Source: Limosilactobacillus panis (GTDB lineage Bacteria; Bacillota; Bacilli; Lactobacillales; Lactobacillaceae). From it: a stretch of 64,000 nucleotides of DNA. Shown here piece after piece: positions 34,255 through 42,665 of the stretch. The position numbers and the translations under genes were made by a program. The DNA lies in contig NZ_CP081855.1 in NCBI RefSeq assembly GCF_019797825.1, forward strand, positions 1,798,001 to 1,862,000, written 5' to 3'. Every line of letters begins with the position of its first letter. Position 1 is the first letter of the stretch. The notes under the pieces are model-generated. The model had not been told where the DNA came from and searched no databases. It saw only the letters and a program-made list of their open reading frames with translations.

Positions 34255-35499
34255 ATGAAAATATATGATTACCGGCAGGAATTGATCACCCTGTTGGAAA
34301 ACACCAGTAGCGACCCCGCAAGTTTGCTCCAAACCCAGCGTAGCCTAACAACCATTCTTAATATCCTCAACCACTACGCCGAAGGCCAGGGCAACCGTCC
34401 AGTGCCCGCCGTTAAAAAGCCCAGTTTTCACCAGCACCAGGTAAACCGGGACCAGCAGCCCCTGCCAACCGCCGCTAAAAAGCAGTTAAAGTCACTGTTA
34501 ACGGGCCCTGCCAAGGAAGTTACGGACACGAAACCGGCAATTCATGTCCGGCCCGCCGAAAAAGAGGCCGCGACCCCCAAGGAAATTACCCCGGAAGAGC
34601 GCCTGGCTGCCGATAACCGCTACCTCGTTCACCGAAAGCTGAGCGGGGCCGAAATTAACCACCGCTACTACTCCGAGGCGATTCTCCACCACCTGCCATT
34701 CCCGGTTGAAGATGGGGACATTGTGGAGCTAGACCCCCAGCAAACGGTCCGGGGGCTGCCCGCCATCCGTCGGGTCACCAGCGACCACCTCACCGACTAC
34801 CAACCGGAGAAGATCAACGTCCTGGAGTACGCCAAGCTAACCGCCGTCCCGGGTTCCGACGTCCTGCAGATCAGCAGCACCATGAAGGAAAACTCGATTC
34901 TTGATACTGCCCCTGCTAACACTGTCGTTGTCGACCCCTTCAAGTACCCGGGCCGCGACTTGAAGGCCGGAATGGTCATCGACTATGCCTACTATGACCG
35001 GGGTAACGGCCTCAAGGATGCGGCTGATGGTTCGATTCGCTGGATCCATGAAAAGACCGACTTCGATACTACGAAGCAACCGGCTAAGCCAAAGAAGGTC
35101 AAGAAGGTTACTAATACCCGTCACGACTACGAGAAGAAGCTTGACTATGACCTCAAGCAGCGCACCGTCTTAGTAATTACGGGGGTCCGTGACAAGGTCC
35201 AGGGCCTTAAGCCAGTAATCACGAAGCACCATGGTGTGTTCCACGGCCTTGACGCCTCGGCAGAAGAAAAGGTTTCCTCCAGCACCTTAAAGCGGGAGAT
35301 TCGGAACGCCGACTTCGTGATTGTCTGCATCGACGCAATCCACCACCGGATTAGCCAGCTCGCCAACCACCATGCTAAGCGCTACGACAAGCCACTAGCC
35401 ATCGCCAACGTCACCTCCAACACCGCCGTCGAGCGGGCAGTTGGGCGGGCACTAAATGGTGATCCCGCCTACGCCGTCGCTAGCGAAAAGATTGACTAG
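34255..35499 (+). CDS. DUF2325 domain-containing protein
   Basis: 414 residues. An N-terminal helical part (1-60), a Pro/Lys-rich linker (about 70-120), a middle domain of unknown type with RKLSGAEINHRYY and VVDPFKYPGRDLKAG, a lysine-rich hinge near 280, and a C-terminal Rossmann-like domain (about 305-400): VLVITGVRDKVQG, then ADFVIVCIDAIHHR and KPLAIANVTSNTAVERAV, which fits DUF2325. Function unknown. RBS AAAGGAC. It is followed by the promoter of the brnQ T-box, not by an obvious terminator. Confidence 0.7.
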   Translation: MKIYDYRQELITLLENTSSDPASLLQTQRSLTTILNILNHYAEGQGNRPVPAVKKPSFHQHQVNRDQQPLPTAAKKQLKSLLTGPAKEVTDTKPAIHVRPAEKEAATPKEITPEERLAADNRYLVHRKLSGAEINHRYYSEAILHHLPFPVEDGDIVELDPQQTVRGLPAIRRVTSDHLTDYQPEKINVLEYAKLTAVPGSDVLQISSTMKENSILDTAPANTVVVDPFKYPGRDLKAGMVIDYAYYDRGNGLKDAADGSIRWIHEKTDFDTTKQPAKPKKVKKVTNTRHDYEKKLDYDLKQRTVLVITGVRDKVQGLKPVITKHHGVFHGLDASAEEKVSSSTLKREIRNADFVIVCIDAIHHRISQLANHHAKRYDKPLAIANVTSNTAVERAVGRALNGDPAYAVASEKID

Positions 35500-35521
35500 G
35501 TAAGAAAATTAAAATTTCCTG

Positions 35522-35549
35522 TTGACTTTTATTAAATTATGTTTAGAAT
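35522..35549 (+). promoter_or_regulatory. Promoter of the brnQ T-box leader
   Basis: TTGACT (35522-35527), 16-base spacer, TAGAAT (35544-35549). Transcription would start near 35556. Confidence 0.6.
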
Positions 35550-35555
35550 AATAAA

Positions 35556-35840
35556 CAATAATTTAATTATTTGATCGCAATGAGAAAGAAGAGTACCTTT
35601 ACCAGCGACATCAGCGAGTCTCGTGAGGTGTGAGGAGGCAGTCCAACGGCAAGGGGAAAATCACTTTCGAGTCCTAATCTTAAAATCCAGTAAGACTAGG
35701 TGGTAACACCCATTATCGTGTCAGCGTATCGCTATTTAGCCGTACGTGAAGAGGTTGTTTGATGACAGCCTGAAAATAGGGTGGTACCACGCTAATGCGT
35801 CCCTTAACCAATGTAAAAGTTGGTTAAGGGACTTTTTTAT
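35556..35840 (+). promoter_or_regulatory. T-box riboswitch, Ile-type
   Basis: Leader of about 285 nt with the conserved T-box AGGGTGGTACCACG (35778-35791) and the terminator stem GTCCCTTAACCAA / TTGGTTAAGGGAC (35799-35811, 35820-35832) plus six T. On the 3' side of stem I the loop GAAAATCAC places ATC (35660-35662) as the likely specifier codon, followed by A as is usual. Uncharged tRNA-Ile would open the antiterminator. This suits the branched-chain amino acid carrier gene downstream. Confidence 0.9.
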
Positions 35841-35889
35841 TGGGATCAGAGCAATTATTGATATCTATTTATTCTAGGAGGGATTTCTT

Positions 35890-37268
35890 ATGCGTGACTT
35901 AACATCACCTAAGTTGTCATTCAAACAGTACTTAGTTGTTGCTTCGCTATTATTCGGTTTATTTTTCGGTGCCGGGAACCTTATTTTCCCCCTGCACCTC
36001 GGCCAGTTGGCTGGTGCTAATTGGGGTCCTGCCGCCCTGGGCTTCTTAGTAACCGGGGTTCTGCTTCCCCTCTTATCGGTCCTCGCGGTTGCCGTTACCC
36101 GGGCAGAAGGGGTTTACGACATCGGCCGTCCGCTGGGTGCCGGTTTTGCCCTTGTCTTCATGGTCCTAATTCACGCCACCATCGGTCCCCTCTTCGGGAC
36201 GCCACGGACGGCAACTGTCTCCTTTACCGTTGGGGTCGCACCGTTCCTGCCAAAAGCTGCCCAGGGCTGGGCACTTCTGCTCTTTTCCGCCCTCTTCTTT
36301 TTGGCCGCCTTTGCCTTTTCCTACCGGGAAAACAACATCCTGGCCAACGTTGGTAAGGTCTTGAACCCCGTCTTCTTAGCACTCCTCTTCCTGGTTTTCG
36401 TAGTCGCCTTTGCGAACCCGCTCGGTAACCCGGCCAACGCCCCCGTTACCAGTGCCTACGTTCACGGCGCCGTCACTAACGGTTTCTTAGAAGGTTACAA
36501 CACGATGGATGCCCTCGCCGGTCTGGCCTTCGGGGTAACCGTCGTCACTGCTGTCCGCTCCATGGGTCAACGGCGGGCTAAGGACGTCTCCAAGGTTGTT
36601 GCCAAGTCGGGTGTCCTGGCCGTCAGTGGAATCGGTTTGATCTACTTACTCTTGATCCTGCTGGGGGCAATGTCACTCGGTCGCTTAAGGTCTCCGCTGA
36701 TGGTGGGGTGGCCTTCAACCAGCTGGTTAACGCCTACGCCGGTGCCTTTGGTCAAGTTGTCTTAGCCTTCCTGTTAACCGTTACCTGCCTGACCACCGCT
36801 GTTGGACTGGTTGCCGCCTTTGCCCAGGACTTTCACAAGCACTTCCCAAAGGTCAGCTATCATACCTGGTTGGCCCTCAGTTGCCTCGCATCCTTCTTAA
36901 CCGCTAACTTTGGTTTGGACCAAATCATCGCCTGGTCAACACCAATGCTGATGTTCCTCTACCCACTGGCAATGGTCCTGATCCTCTTATCCGTTAGTTC
37001 CCCACTCTTCCACCGGGACGGGGTGGTCTACTTCTTCGTTGTCCTCTTCACCGTTGTTCCGGCACTAGGTGACATGGTAGTCGCCTTCCCATCAGTCGTC
37101 AGTGCAAGTCACTTTGGCCAAATGGTTGCTGCTTGGCGAAGTGCCCTACCACTGGCCAGCATGGGATTGTCCTGGTTAGTCCCGGCCCTGGTTGGCTTAG
37201 TTGTCGGCCTGCTTTTCCACTGGTTCCGCCGGCAACGCGTTACCAGCAACGAGACGCAGCTGAATTAA
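35890..37268 (+). pseudogene. brnQ: brnQ, branched-chain amino acid:cation symporter, frameshifted
   Basis: Two overlapping frames together make one BrnQ/LIVCS protein of about 459 residues: the first (from ATG 35890, RBS AGGAGGG) runs through FFGAGNLIFPLHLGQ and TPRTATVSF to GAMSLGRL; the second continues with SADGGVAFNQLVNAYAG to the end at 37268. The break is at 36684-36690 (CTTAAGG): one extra A (CTTAAAGG) would restore L-K-V-S. In BrnQ the correct text at this place is usually LGA-S-LG...NGGVAL. With the shift the protein stops after 291 residues and loses its last four or so membrane segments. Could be a true mutation or a sequencing error. Confidence 0.85.
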
Positions 37269-37290
37269 AGACTACAAAATAGTACAAAGA

Positions 37291-37334
37291 GGCCTCCCAA
37301 GTTCGGTGCATCCGAACCTGGGAGGCCATTTTTT
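37291..37334 (+). terminator. Terminator after brnQ
   Basis: Long stem GGCCTCCCAAGTTCGG / CCGAACCTGGGAGGCC (37291-37306, 37312-37327), then ATTTTTT. Confidence 0.9.
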
Positions 37335-37342
37335 AAACTTCG

Positions 37343-37942
37343 CTATTTACGGTCGTACTTATCGAGGTGGAACTTCTGAATGGCGTAGATCAGTTTATTA
37401 GCATAATTCGGGTCAGTAGCGTACCCACCCTTCTGCAGGACCACGGCCGCCTGACGATAGTTGCTAGCCTTCTGAACATCCCGGAAGCGGGCGTGGTTGT
37501 CCGCCGTCCCGTTGACAATTAGCTGGGTGTGGGCATTTATCGAATCCGCCCACGAACGGTAGGTTTGGAAGTACTGCTTAACCTCAATCGTCTTGCCCTT
37601 GACGTTTTCTGTCGTCGTCATCTTCACCCGGTCCGTTTTGGACGTCGCCTTGATGCCAAACAGGTTATTGTACTTTGCCGCCAACCGGCTACGACCCCAG
37701 TTCGATTCCAGACCAGCCTGGGCAATCGTGATGCTGGCCGGAATATGGTAGCGTCTCTGTTCCCGCTGCGCCGCTGGGGCAATCTTCTTAATAAAAGCGG
37801 CGGTAGTAATGTTGGGGGAATGCCGCTCAACTTGGTTGGTCCGCTTGTGGTAGTTGGCAATCGCCGCCCACAGGCAAAGCACCAGGATTAGGGCCCCAAT
37901 GACGGTGCCCAGGACAGTGAGTATCTTTTGGTGGTGGGCCAT
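37343..37942 (-). CDS. Glucosaminidase domain (GH73) peptidoglycan hydrolase
   Basis: 199 residues. An N-terminal membrane anchor (about 8-28) is followed by a GH73 domain: SITIAQAGLESNWGRSRLA with the catalytic Glu (about residue 79), YNNLFGIKA, and the YxSWxxSI-like YRSWADSINAH. It ends right after the domain, without LysM or SH3 repeats, so it is a small membrane-tethered N-acetylglucosaminidase for wall turnover. RBS GGAAGGAAG. Convergent with brnQ. Confidence 0.9.
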   Translation of the reverse strand: MAHHQKILTVLGTVIGALILVLCLWAAIANYHKRTNQVERHSPNITTAAFIKKIAPAAQREQRRYHIPASITIAQAGLESNWGRSRLAAKYNNLFGIKATSKTDRVKMTTTENVKGKTIEVKQYFQTYRSWADSINAHTQLIVNGTADNHARFRDVQKASNYRQAAVVLQKGGYATDPNYANKLIYAIQKFHLDKYDRK

Positions 37943-37981
37943 CCGATCAACTTCCTTCCAAATGTTTATTCGCCATTATAC

Positions 37982-38022
37982 AAAAAAGGCCCGGACATTG
38001 GTAAAGAAATGTCCTGACCTTT
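37982..38022 (-). terminator. Terminator of the ABC-F/CmpB operon
   Basis: Minus-direction hairpin with core GGACATT / AATGTCC (37993-37999, 38008-38014), extended by AAAGG/CCTTT, followed in that direction by TTTTTT (complement of 37982-37987). It lies 30 bases past the stop of the gene at 38052, and the TATAAT next to it may serve the GH73 gene. Confidence 0.7.
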
Positions 38023-38051
38023 GAATAATCTTCAGAAAATCGTCAAATTAA

Positions 38052-38834
38052 TTACTTATTTGAGAAGAGGTCCTGCTTAATCTGATTGAAGCGCTTGGCA
38101 TCAAGAACCCGCATCTTAGGGAAGCTCTTAATCATCCGCCGTTCGTTCCACCGCAACAGCTGCTCAGGACGCTTCTCCAAGTGGGTAAGGAAGGATTCTC
38201 GCCAGTTGGCCAATTGCCGCTTCCTAAGTGCCCGTTCTTCAGGCTGGGCCGCAGTCCGAATCCGGTGACGGAGCTGTTCCTGGAAGTCGTTGATCCGTTG
38301 GTCCCACTGCTTGGTAGTCATGTGGAAGTGTCTGATACTGAAGATTGTCATTGCCGTATCGGTAACCATCCCCACCGTGATGAACAGGGCCAAGAAGCCA
38401 TGGGTCCAGGATTCTTCCCAGTTGATCACCTGCTGGATCAGCGGCTGGATAAAGCGGACCAAGAGGACTACCCCAATTCCCCAGAATAGGGAAATGGCCG
38501 GGGCAATCCGTCCCTGCAGGTTCCCCCACAGGTCGGAGTAATCCCACAATTTCATGTGGAACACCTTTTCCAGAAAAACACTGGCAAAGTATTCAAAAAT
38601 ACTGGCCACAATCATGCCGATAACGAACAACCAGAACAGGTTGTCGCGGACGTTATAAGTCGCTACCAAAATCGTGGTCACAGCAAAGCCATACACCGGG
38701 CAGTAGGGGCCAAACAGAAAGCCCCGGTAAGCATAGTGGTGGTCCTTGATGGAACAATAAAAGGTTTCCCATAACCAGCCGACCACTGAGTAGGTAAAGA
38801 AGAGCACAACAAGCTCTGATATCGTATACGGCAT
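38052..38834 (-). CDS. Putative ABC transporter permease (CmpB family) membrane protein
   Basis: 260 residues with about five to six membrane segments. The PF06541-type signature is visible: FFTYSVVGWLWETFYCSIKDH and RGFLFGPYCPVYGFAV (residues about 12-50), and LWDYSDLWGNLQGRIAPAISLFWG (parts near 118-141). The C-terminal 80 residues are cytoplasmic, basic and helical. Despite the family name, transport is not shown. Ten bases separate it from the ABC-F gene upstream, so they form an operon. Confidence 0.85.
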   Translation of the reverse strand: MPYTISELVVLFFTYSVVGWLWETFYCSIKDHHYAYRGFLFGPYCPVYGFAVTTILVATYNVRDNLFWLFVIGMIVASIFEYFASVFLEKVFHMKLWDYSDLWGNLQGRIAPAISLFWGIGVVLLVRFIQPLIQQVINWEESWTHGFLALFITVGMVTDTAMTIFSIRHFHMTTKQWDQRINDFQEQLRHRIRTAAQPEERALRKRQLANWRESFLTHLEKRPEQLLRWNERRMIKSFPKMRVLDAKRFNQIKQDLFSNK

Positions 38835-38844
38835 CCTTTTCCTC

Positions 38845-40389
38845 CTATTTCTTCAAACTGAGTTTCTCCACGTTCAGAATTTTATCGAGCCAACCCGTGT
38901 AGAAGCTTTCTTCGTGGCTGACAAGGATCAAATTCCCCGGAAATTCCTGGAGGGCCCTTTTTAAGCCATCCTTGGTCTCGTCATCGAGGTGGTTCGTCGG
39001 TTCATCCATGATCAGGAAGTTACATGGCGTCAACTCTAGAATGGCAAGCTTAACCTTGGTCTGCTCCCCACCGGAAAGAAGGTGGAGGGGCTTTTGGGTG
39101 TTGGCCGCGTTAATTCCGGCCCGGGCCAACTTCGTCCGGATCGTCCGCGGCTGCATTGTCGGGAACATATTCTGAATCGTTTGGAGCGGCGTTAACCGGG
39201 GATCATCCCATTCCAGGTCCTGGTCAAAGTAATTAATCTTGGCGGACGGCGAAAAGACGGCGTTCCCTCCCAGGGCCGGGATCTTTTTCAAAATTGACTT
39301 GATCAAAGTTGACTTTCCAACCCCGTTAAACCCGGTGAAGAGGAGCTTTTCGCCCATCGTCATTGAAAAGGTAACCGGCGCCAGCAGGGGGTGGCCATAA
39401 CCCACGGAGAGTTGGTTAACCCGCAAGGCATTGGCGGACCCGGTGTTTTCATACGGGAAGTGGAAGACCGCCTTGAGGTTATCCGAAGGCGGGTCAATCT
39501 TCTTCATTCGGGCAAGCATCTTTTCCCGGGACTTGGCCATCGTCGACTTGGACCCGGCTTTGTTCTTGCGGATAAACCGTTCCGCCTTTTCGATAACCAC
39601 CTGCTGCTTTTCGTACTCGCGTTCCTGGGCTTCCTTGCGTTCTTCCTTTTGCCGCATTGCTTGCTGGAAGCTTCCCCGGTACTTGGTGATCTTATTGAAC
39701 GATACGTCACAGATGGTGTTGGTAACCTGCTCCAAAAAGTCGTAGTCGTGGGAGATGATCATCGCCGCACCGTCAAAATCATTCAGGTAGTCAATCAACC
39801 ACTCAATATGGGCCGTATCCAGGTAGTTCGTCGGTTCGTCCAAGAGGATGACGTCCGGCTTTTCCAGCAGCATCTTGGCAAGGATAATCTTGGACCGCTG
39901 GCCCCCACTCATCTCGGAGACAACGTGGTCCTTGCCGATTTCTACTAGTCCCAGGCCATTCATTACCCGGTCAACTTCGGTTTCAATGTTGTAGAAGTCA
40001 TTAGCATCCAGCTTTTCCTGGATGCGTCCCGCCCTGGTCAGGAGCTTGTCATCCATTTTGGTGGCGTAGTCTTCGTAGAGCTTGTTCATCTCATCGTTCA
40101 ACTGGTACAGGTCGCTGAAGGCCGTGTGGAGAAACTGGATCAGCGTCATCCCCTTAGGAATGTCAACGTACTGGTCCAGGTACCCAATTTTGACCCCCTT
40201 TTGCCACTTGATTGACCCCTTCACCGGGAGGACCTTACCAATCAAGATCTTGATCAAGGTGGATTTGCCGGCCCCGTTCTGGCCGACAATCCCCATATGT
40301 TCATGTTTTTCTAGTTGAAAGCTGGAGTCTTCGTAGAGCTTTTTATCGGCATAGCTCATCGTCAGTCCTTCTACATCTAATACAGCCAT
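38845..40389 (-). CDS. ABC-F family ATPase
   Basis: 514 residues, two ABC cassettes without membrane segments: Walker A GQNGAGKST (about 37-45) and GFNGVGKST (about 355-363), signatures MSGGQRSK and LSGGEQTK, Walker B DVILLDEPTNYLD and FLIMDEPTNHLD. The interdomain linker (P-site tRNA interaction motif, about 240-305) is lysine-rich. Closest by feel to the YkpA/YbiT translation-factor branch, not to a clinical resistance ABC-F. It acts on the ribosome E-site. RBS AAGGAG before the ATG. Confidence 0.9.
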   Translation of the reverse strand: MAVLDVEGLTMSYADKKLYEDSSFQLEKHEHMGIVGQNGAGKSTLIKILIGKVLPVKGSIKWQKGVKIGYLDQYVDIPKGMTLIQFLHTAFSDLYQLNDEMNKLYEDYATKMDDKLLTRAGRIQEKLDANDFYNIETEVDRVMNGLGLVEIGKDHVVSEMSGGQRSKIILAKMLLEKPDVILLDEPTNYLDTAHIEWLIDYLNDFDGAAMIISHDYDFLEQVTNTICDVSFNKITKYRGSFQQAMRQKEERKEAQEREYEKQQVVIEKAERFIRKNKAGSKSTMAKSREKMLARMKKIDPPSDNLKAVFHFPYENTGSANALRVNQLSVGYGHPLLAPVTFSMTMGEKLLFTGFNGVGKSTLIKSILKKIPALGGNAVFSPSAKINYFDQDLEWDDPRLTPLQTIQNMFPTMQPRTIRTKLARAGINAANTQKPLHLLSGGEQTKVKLAILELTPCNFLIMDEPTNHLDDETKDGLKRALQEFPGNLILVSHEESFYTGWLDKILNVEKLSLKK

Positions 40390-40497
40390 TCTTTTCTCCT
40401 TATGTCATAGTAAACTTACTTCATGGTAGCACAGGCAAGACGCAATCAGCAATCAGTCACCCGGCCACAAACGATGAGAAAATTTTAATATTAGTTA

Positions 40498-40526
40498 TTG
40501 ACACCGGAAATGACCTTAGCTATACT
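40498..40526 (+). promoter_or_regulatory. Consensus promoter of the trpXYZ-like operon
   Basis: TTGACA (40498-40503), exactly 17 bases, TATACT (40521-40526). It is one of the best sigma-A promoters in the window and leaves a leader of about 245 nt before trpX. Confidence 0.85.
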
Positions 40527-40557
40527 AAAAGCAATTATTAATTAGGGAGTAAATATT

Positions 40558-40608
40558 ATGAAGCAAAATCAGTTCAACATTCGAAATAATCGTTGGCAAA
40601 GCCGGTAG
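40558..40608 (+). CDS. Putative Trp-containing leader peptide (16 residues)
   Basis: ATG at 40558 with AGGGAG nine bases upstream; translation gives MKQNQFNIRNNRWQSR and a TAG. The single Trp codon is residue 13 of 16, close to the stop as in regulatory leader peptides such as TrpL and TnaC. It starts about 25 nt after the predicted transcript start and precedes stable hairpins and a tryptophan-type transporter operon. Translation has not been shown; it is an inference from SD, Trp and context. Confidence 0.6.
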   Translation: MKQNQFNIRNNRWQSR

Positions 40609-40757
40609 TTTCAGGTTGATTCGACATGGATGCAACCTGAAAAGCAGATTGCATCTGTGCCGGCTGATTTTGACATTCATTCAGTCCGCATGGATCCACA
40701 TGCGGACTTTTATTTTGCTTTCAAAATGGGAGTCCCGCAATGTGGACTCCCATTTTT
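40597..40757 (+). promoter_or_regulatory. Attenuator-like structured leader of trpX
   Basis: Elements in order: outer stem AGCCGG/CCGGCT (40600-40605, 40660-40665) closing a possible three-way junction with hairpins TTTCAGGTTG/CAACCTGAAA (40609-40618, 40633-40642) and CAGAT/ATCTG (40645-40657); hairpin 1:2 AGTCCGCATG/CATGCGGACT (40683-40692, 40699-40708) with a T-rich tail; hairpin 3:4 ATGGGAGTCC/GGACTCCCAT (40726-40735, 40744-40753) plus five T, a terminator. Arm 2 (40698-40708) can instead pair with arm 3 (40731-40743), excluding both hairpins, which is the logic of an attenuator. No T-box motif is present. Confidence 0.7.
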
Positions 40758-40776
40758 ATATTAGAAAGGTGTGAAG

Positions 40777-41769
40777 ATGATGAAGCGAATGTATACCCTA
40801 ATCGCACTTTTAGTGGCCTTCTTAGGTGTAGCATTCTTTAAGGAAAGTGGGGGCTTTATTAAACAGCGGGTGCCAAAAGTCGGGGTTTTAACCCTGATGC
40901 ACCACCCTGCCCTGGGCCAAATTTATAAGGGCTACGTCCACGAACTAGCACGTGAGGGGTACCGCAACGGAAAAAACATCAAGATTGAATACGAGAACGC
41001 CAACGGGGACCAGAGTAACCTTAAGACCATGGCCTCCAAGCTGGTCAATGACAATTGCAATGTCATTTACGGAATCACTACGCCAGCGGCCCAGGCCGTC
41101 GCTAATTCGACTACCAAGACACCAATTGTCCTAGGCGCGGTAACCGACCCGAAAAGCGCCGGTCTAATCAAGAACAACCGCCACCCGGGTGGCAACATCA
41201 GTGGTGTTTCTGACCAGGCACCAATCAAAGAACAGCTGGGCCTAATCAAACGTTTTATGCCGAGGATGAAGACTCTCGGGGTAATCTACACTTCCAGTGA
41301 TGCATCCGCTGTTGCCGGCTATCACCAAATCAAGCAAGAATGCAAGACGATGGGTATCACCCTGAAGTCCTATTCAATTGCCAACAGTAACGACCTTAAC
41401 CAGGTTTCCGAACAGATGCTCCAGGAAGTCGATGCCGTCATCGTTCCCACCGACAACACCATTGCCGGGGCCATGCAGACCCTCGTCAAGAACGCCAACG
41501 CCGCCAACAAGCCGGTCTTCCCCGCCTCTGACACAATGGTCAAGCAGGGGGGCGTGGCAACCTACAGTGTTAACCAGTACGAGCTCGGTGTCCGCAGTGC
41601 CAAGATGACGGTGGCAATTCTGAAGGGCAAGAAACCGGCCAACATGCCGATCGAATATGTCCGCCACGGTGAGCCCGTCCTCAACCTGAAGCAGGCCCGC
41701 CGCCTCCACTTACAAGTACCGCAGGGCTTTGAACACGAAGCCAAAACGAAAGGAGAGATCTATCAATGA
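40777..41769 (+). CDS. trpX: ABC transporter substrate-binding protein, TrpX-like
   Basis: 330 residues from the ATG at 40777 (AAAGG seven bases upstream; a GTG at 40771 is also open). N-terminal anchor (about 5-22), then a periplasmic-binding-protein-like fold: VGVLTLMHHPALGQIYKGY, TPAAQAVAN, LGAVTDPKSAGL, ISGVSDQAPI and a late TYSVNQYELG. This is the COG2984 family whose operon (COG2984/4120/1101) is linked to tryptophan uptake in streptococci through Trp T-boxes. Here the preceding leader carries a Trp-containing micro-ORF. It overlaps the permease gene by 4 bases. Confidence 0.85.
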   Translation: MMKRMYTLIALLVAFLGVAFFKESGGFIKQRVPKVGVLTLMHHPALGQIYKGYVHELAREGYRNGKNIKIEYENANGDQSNLKTMASKLVNDNCNVIYGITTPAAQAVANSTTKTPIVLGAVTDPKSAGLIKNNRHPGGNISGVSDQAPIKEQLGLIKRFMPRMKTLGVIYTSSDASAVAGYHQIKQECKTMGITLKSYSIANSNDLNQVSEQMLQEVDAVIVPTDNTIAGAMQTLVKNANAANKPVFPASDTMVKQGGVATYSVNQYELGVRSAKMTVAILKGKKPANMPIEYVRHGEPVLNLKQARRLHLQVPQGFEHEAKTKGEIYQ

Positions 41770-42665
41770 ATCTAATGGTATCAGCAATCGGGCAAGGATT
41801 ATTATGGGCTTTATTGGGTCTGGGCCTTTACCTAACGTTTAGAATCCTCGACTTCTGTGATATGACCGTTGAAGGGACCTTCCCTCTCGGGGCCGCCACC
41901 GCGGTAACCGCCATTGCGCACGGGATTGACCCCCTCTTGGCAACCCTCCTAGCGGTTGTCAGCGGGATGCTCGCCGGCCTTGTCACCGGCCTCCTCTACA
42001 CGAAGGGGAAGATTCCCAGCCTCTTGGCGGGGATCTTAACCATGACCGCAATCTACTCCGTTAACCTCCGGATCATGGGGAAGTCCAACATTTCACTACT
42101 CGGTAAGCAGACCCTCTTCAGTGGCCACTTCATGACGAGCCTCCCCCAATACTTTGACAGCGTCGTGATGGGCGTCATCGTGATTGCCATCATCACCATC
42201 CTGATGGTCCTCTTCTTAGCAACCGACTATGGTCAAGCCTTCATTGCAACCGGTGATAACCCAACAATGGCCAAGTCACTGGGGATTCATACCGACAAGA
42301 TGGTGATCGTTGGCTTGATGGTTTCCAACGGGATGGTTGGCCTTTGTGGGGCCTTAATCGCCCAAAACAACGGTTACGCCGACATCAACATGGGGATTGG
42401 GACCATCGTTATCGCCCTGGCCTCCATCATCATTGGAGAAGTGGCGTTCGGCGAGTTAACCCTTAACCAACGGCTCTTGGCCGTAACCCTCGGCAGTATC
42501 ATCTACCGGATTATTTTATTGGTCGTTCTCCAGCTCGGTTTCTCCGCCAACGACCTCAACCTGATTTCATCAATCGTTCTGGCAATCTGCATGATGATTC
42601 CCCAACTGGAAAGTCACTTGCAGATTCGTAAACCAATTTTGAAGGGAGTGCGGCCACATGAATAA
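41766..42665 (+). CDS. trpY: ABC transporter permease, TrpY-like
   Basis: 299 residues, eight to nine membrane segments, COG4120 type related to sugar/BPD_transp_2 permeases: LGLYLTFRILDFCDMTVEGTFPLG near the N-terminus, ALIAQNNGYADINMGIGTIVIALASIIIGE (in parts) around 195-225. Starts within the 3' end of trpX and ends 8 bases inside trpZ, so all three are coupled. Confidence 0.85.
   Translation: MNLMVSAIGQGLLWALLGLGLYLTFRILDFCDMTVEGTFPLGAATAVTAIAHGIDPLLATLLAVVSGMLAGLVTGLLYTKGKIPSLLAGILTMTAIYSVNLRIMGKSNISLLGKQTLFSGHFMTSLPQYFDSVVMGVIVIAIITILMVLFLATDYGQAFIATGDNPTMAKSLGIHTDKMVIVGLMVSNGMVGLCGALIAQNNGYADINMGIGTIVIALASIIIGEVAFGELTLNQRLLAVTLGSIIYRIILLVVLQLGFSANDLNLISSIVLAICMMIPQLESHLQIRKPILKGVRPHE

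Noticed and set aside
35500-35890. tRNA gene within the T-box leader
   Set aside because: The GGTGGTACCACG element is the T-box itself, not a tRNA; no cloverleaf was seen anywhere in the window.
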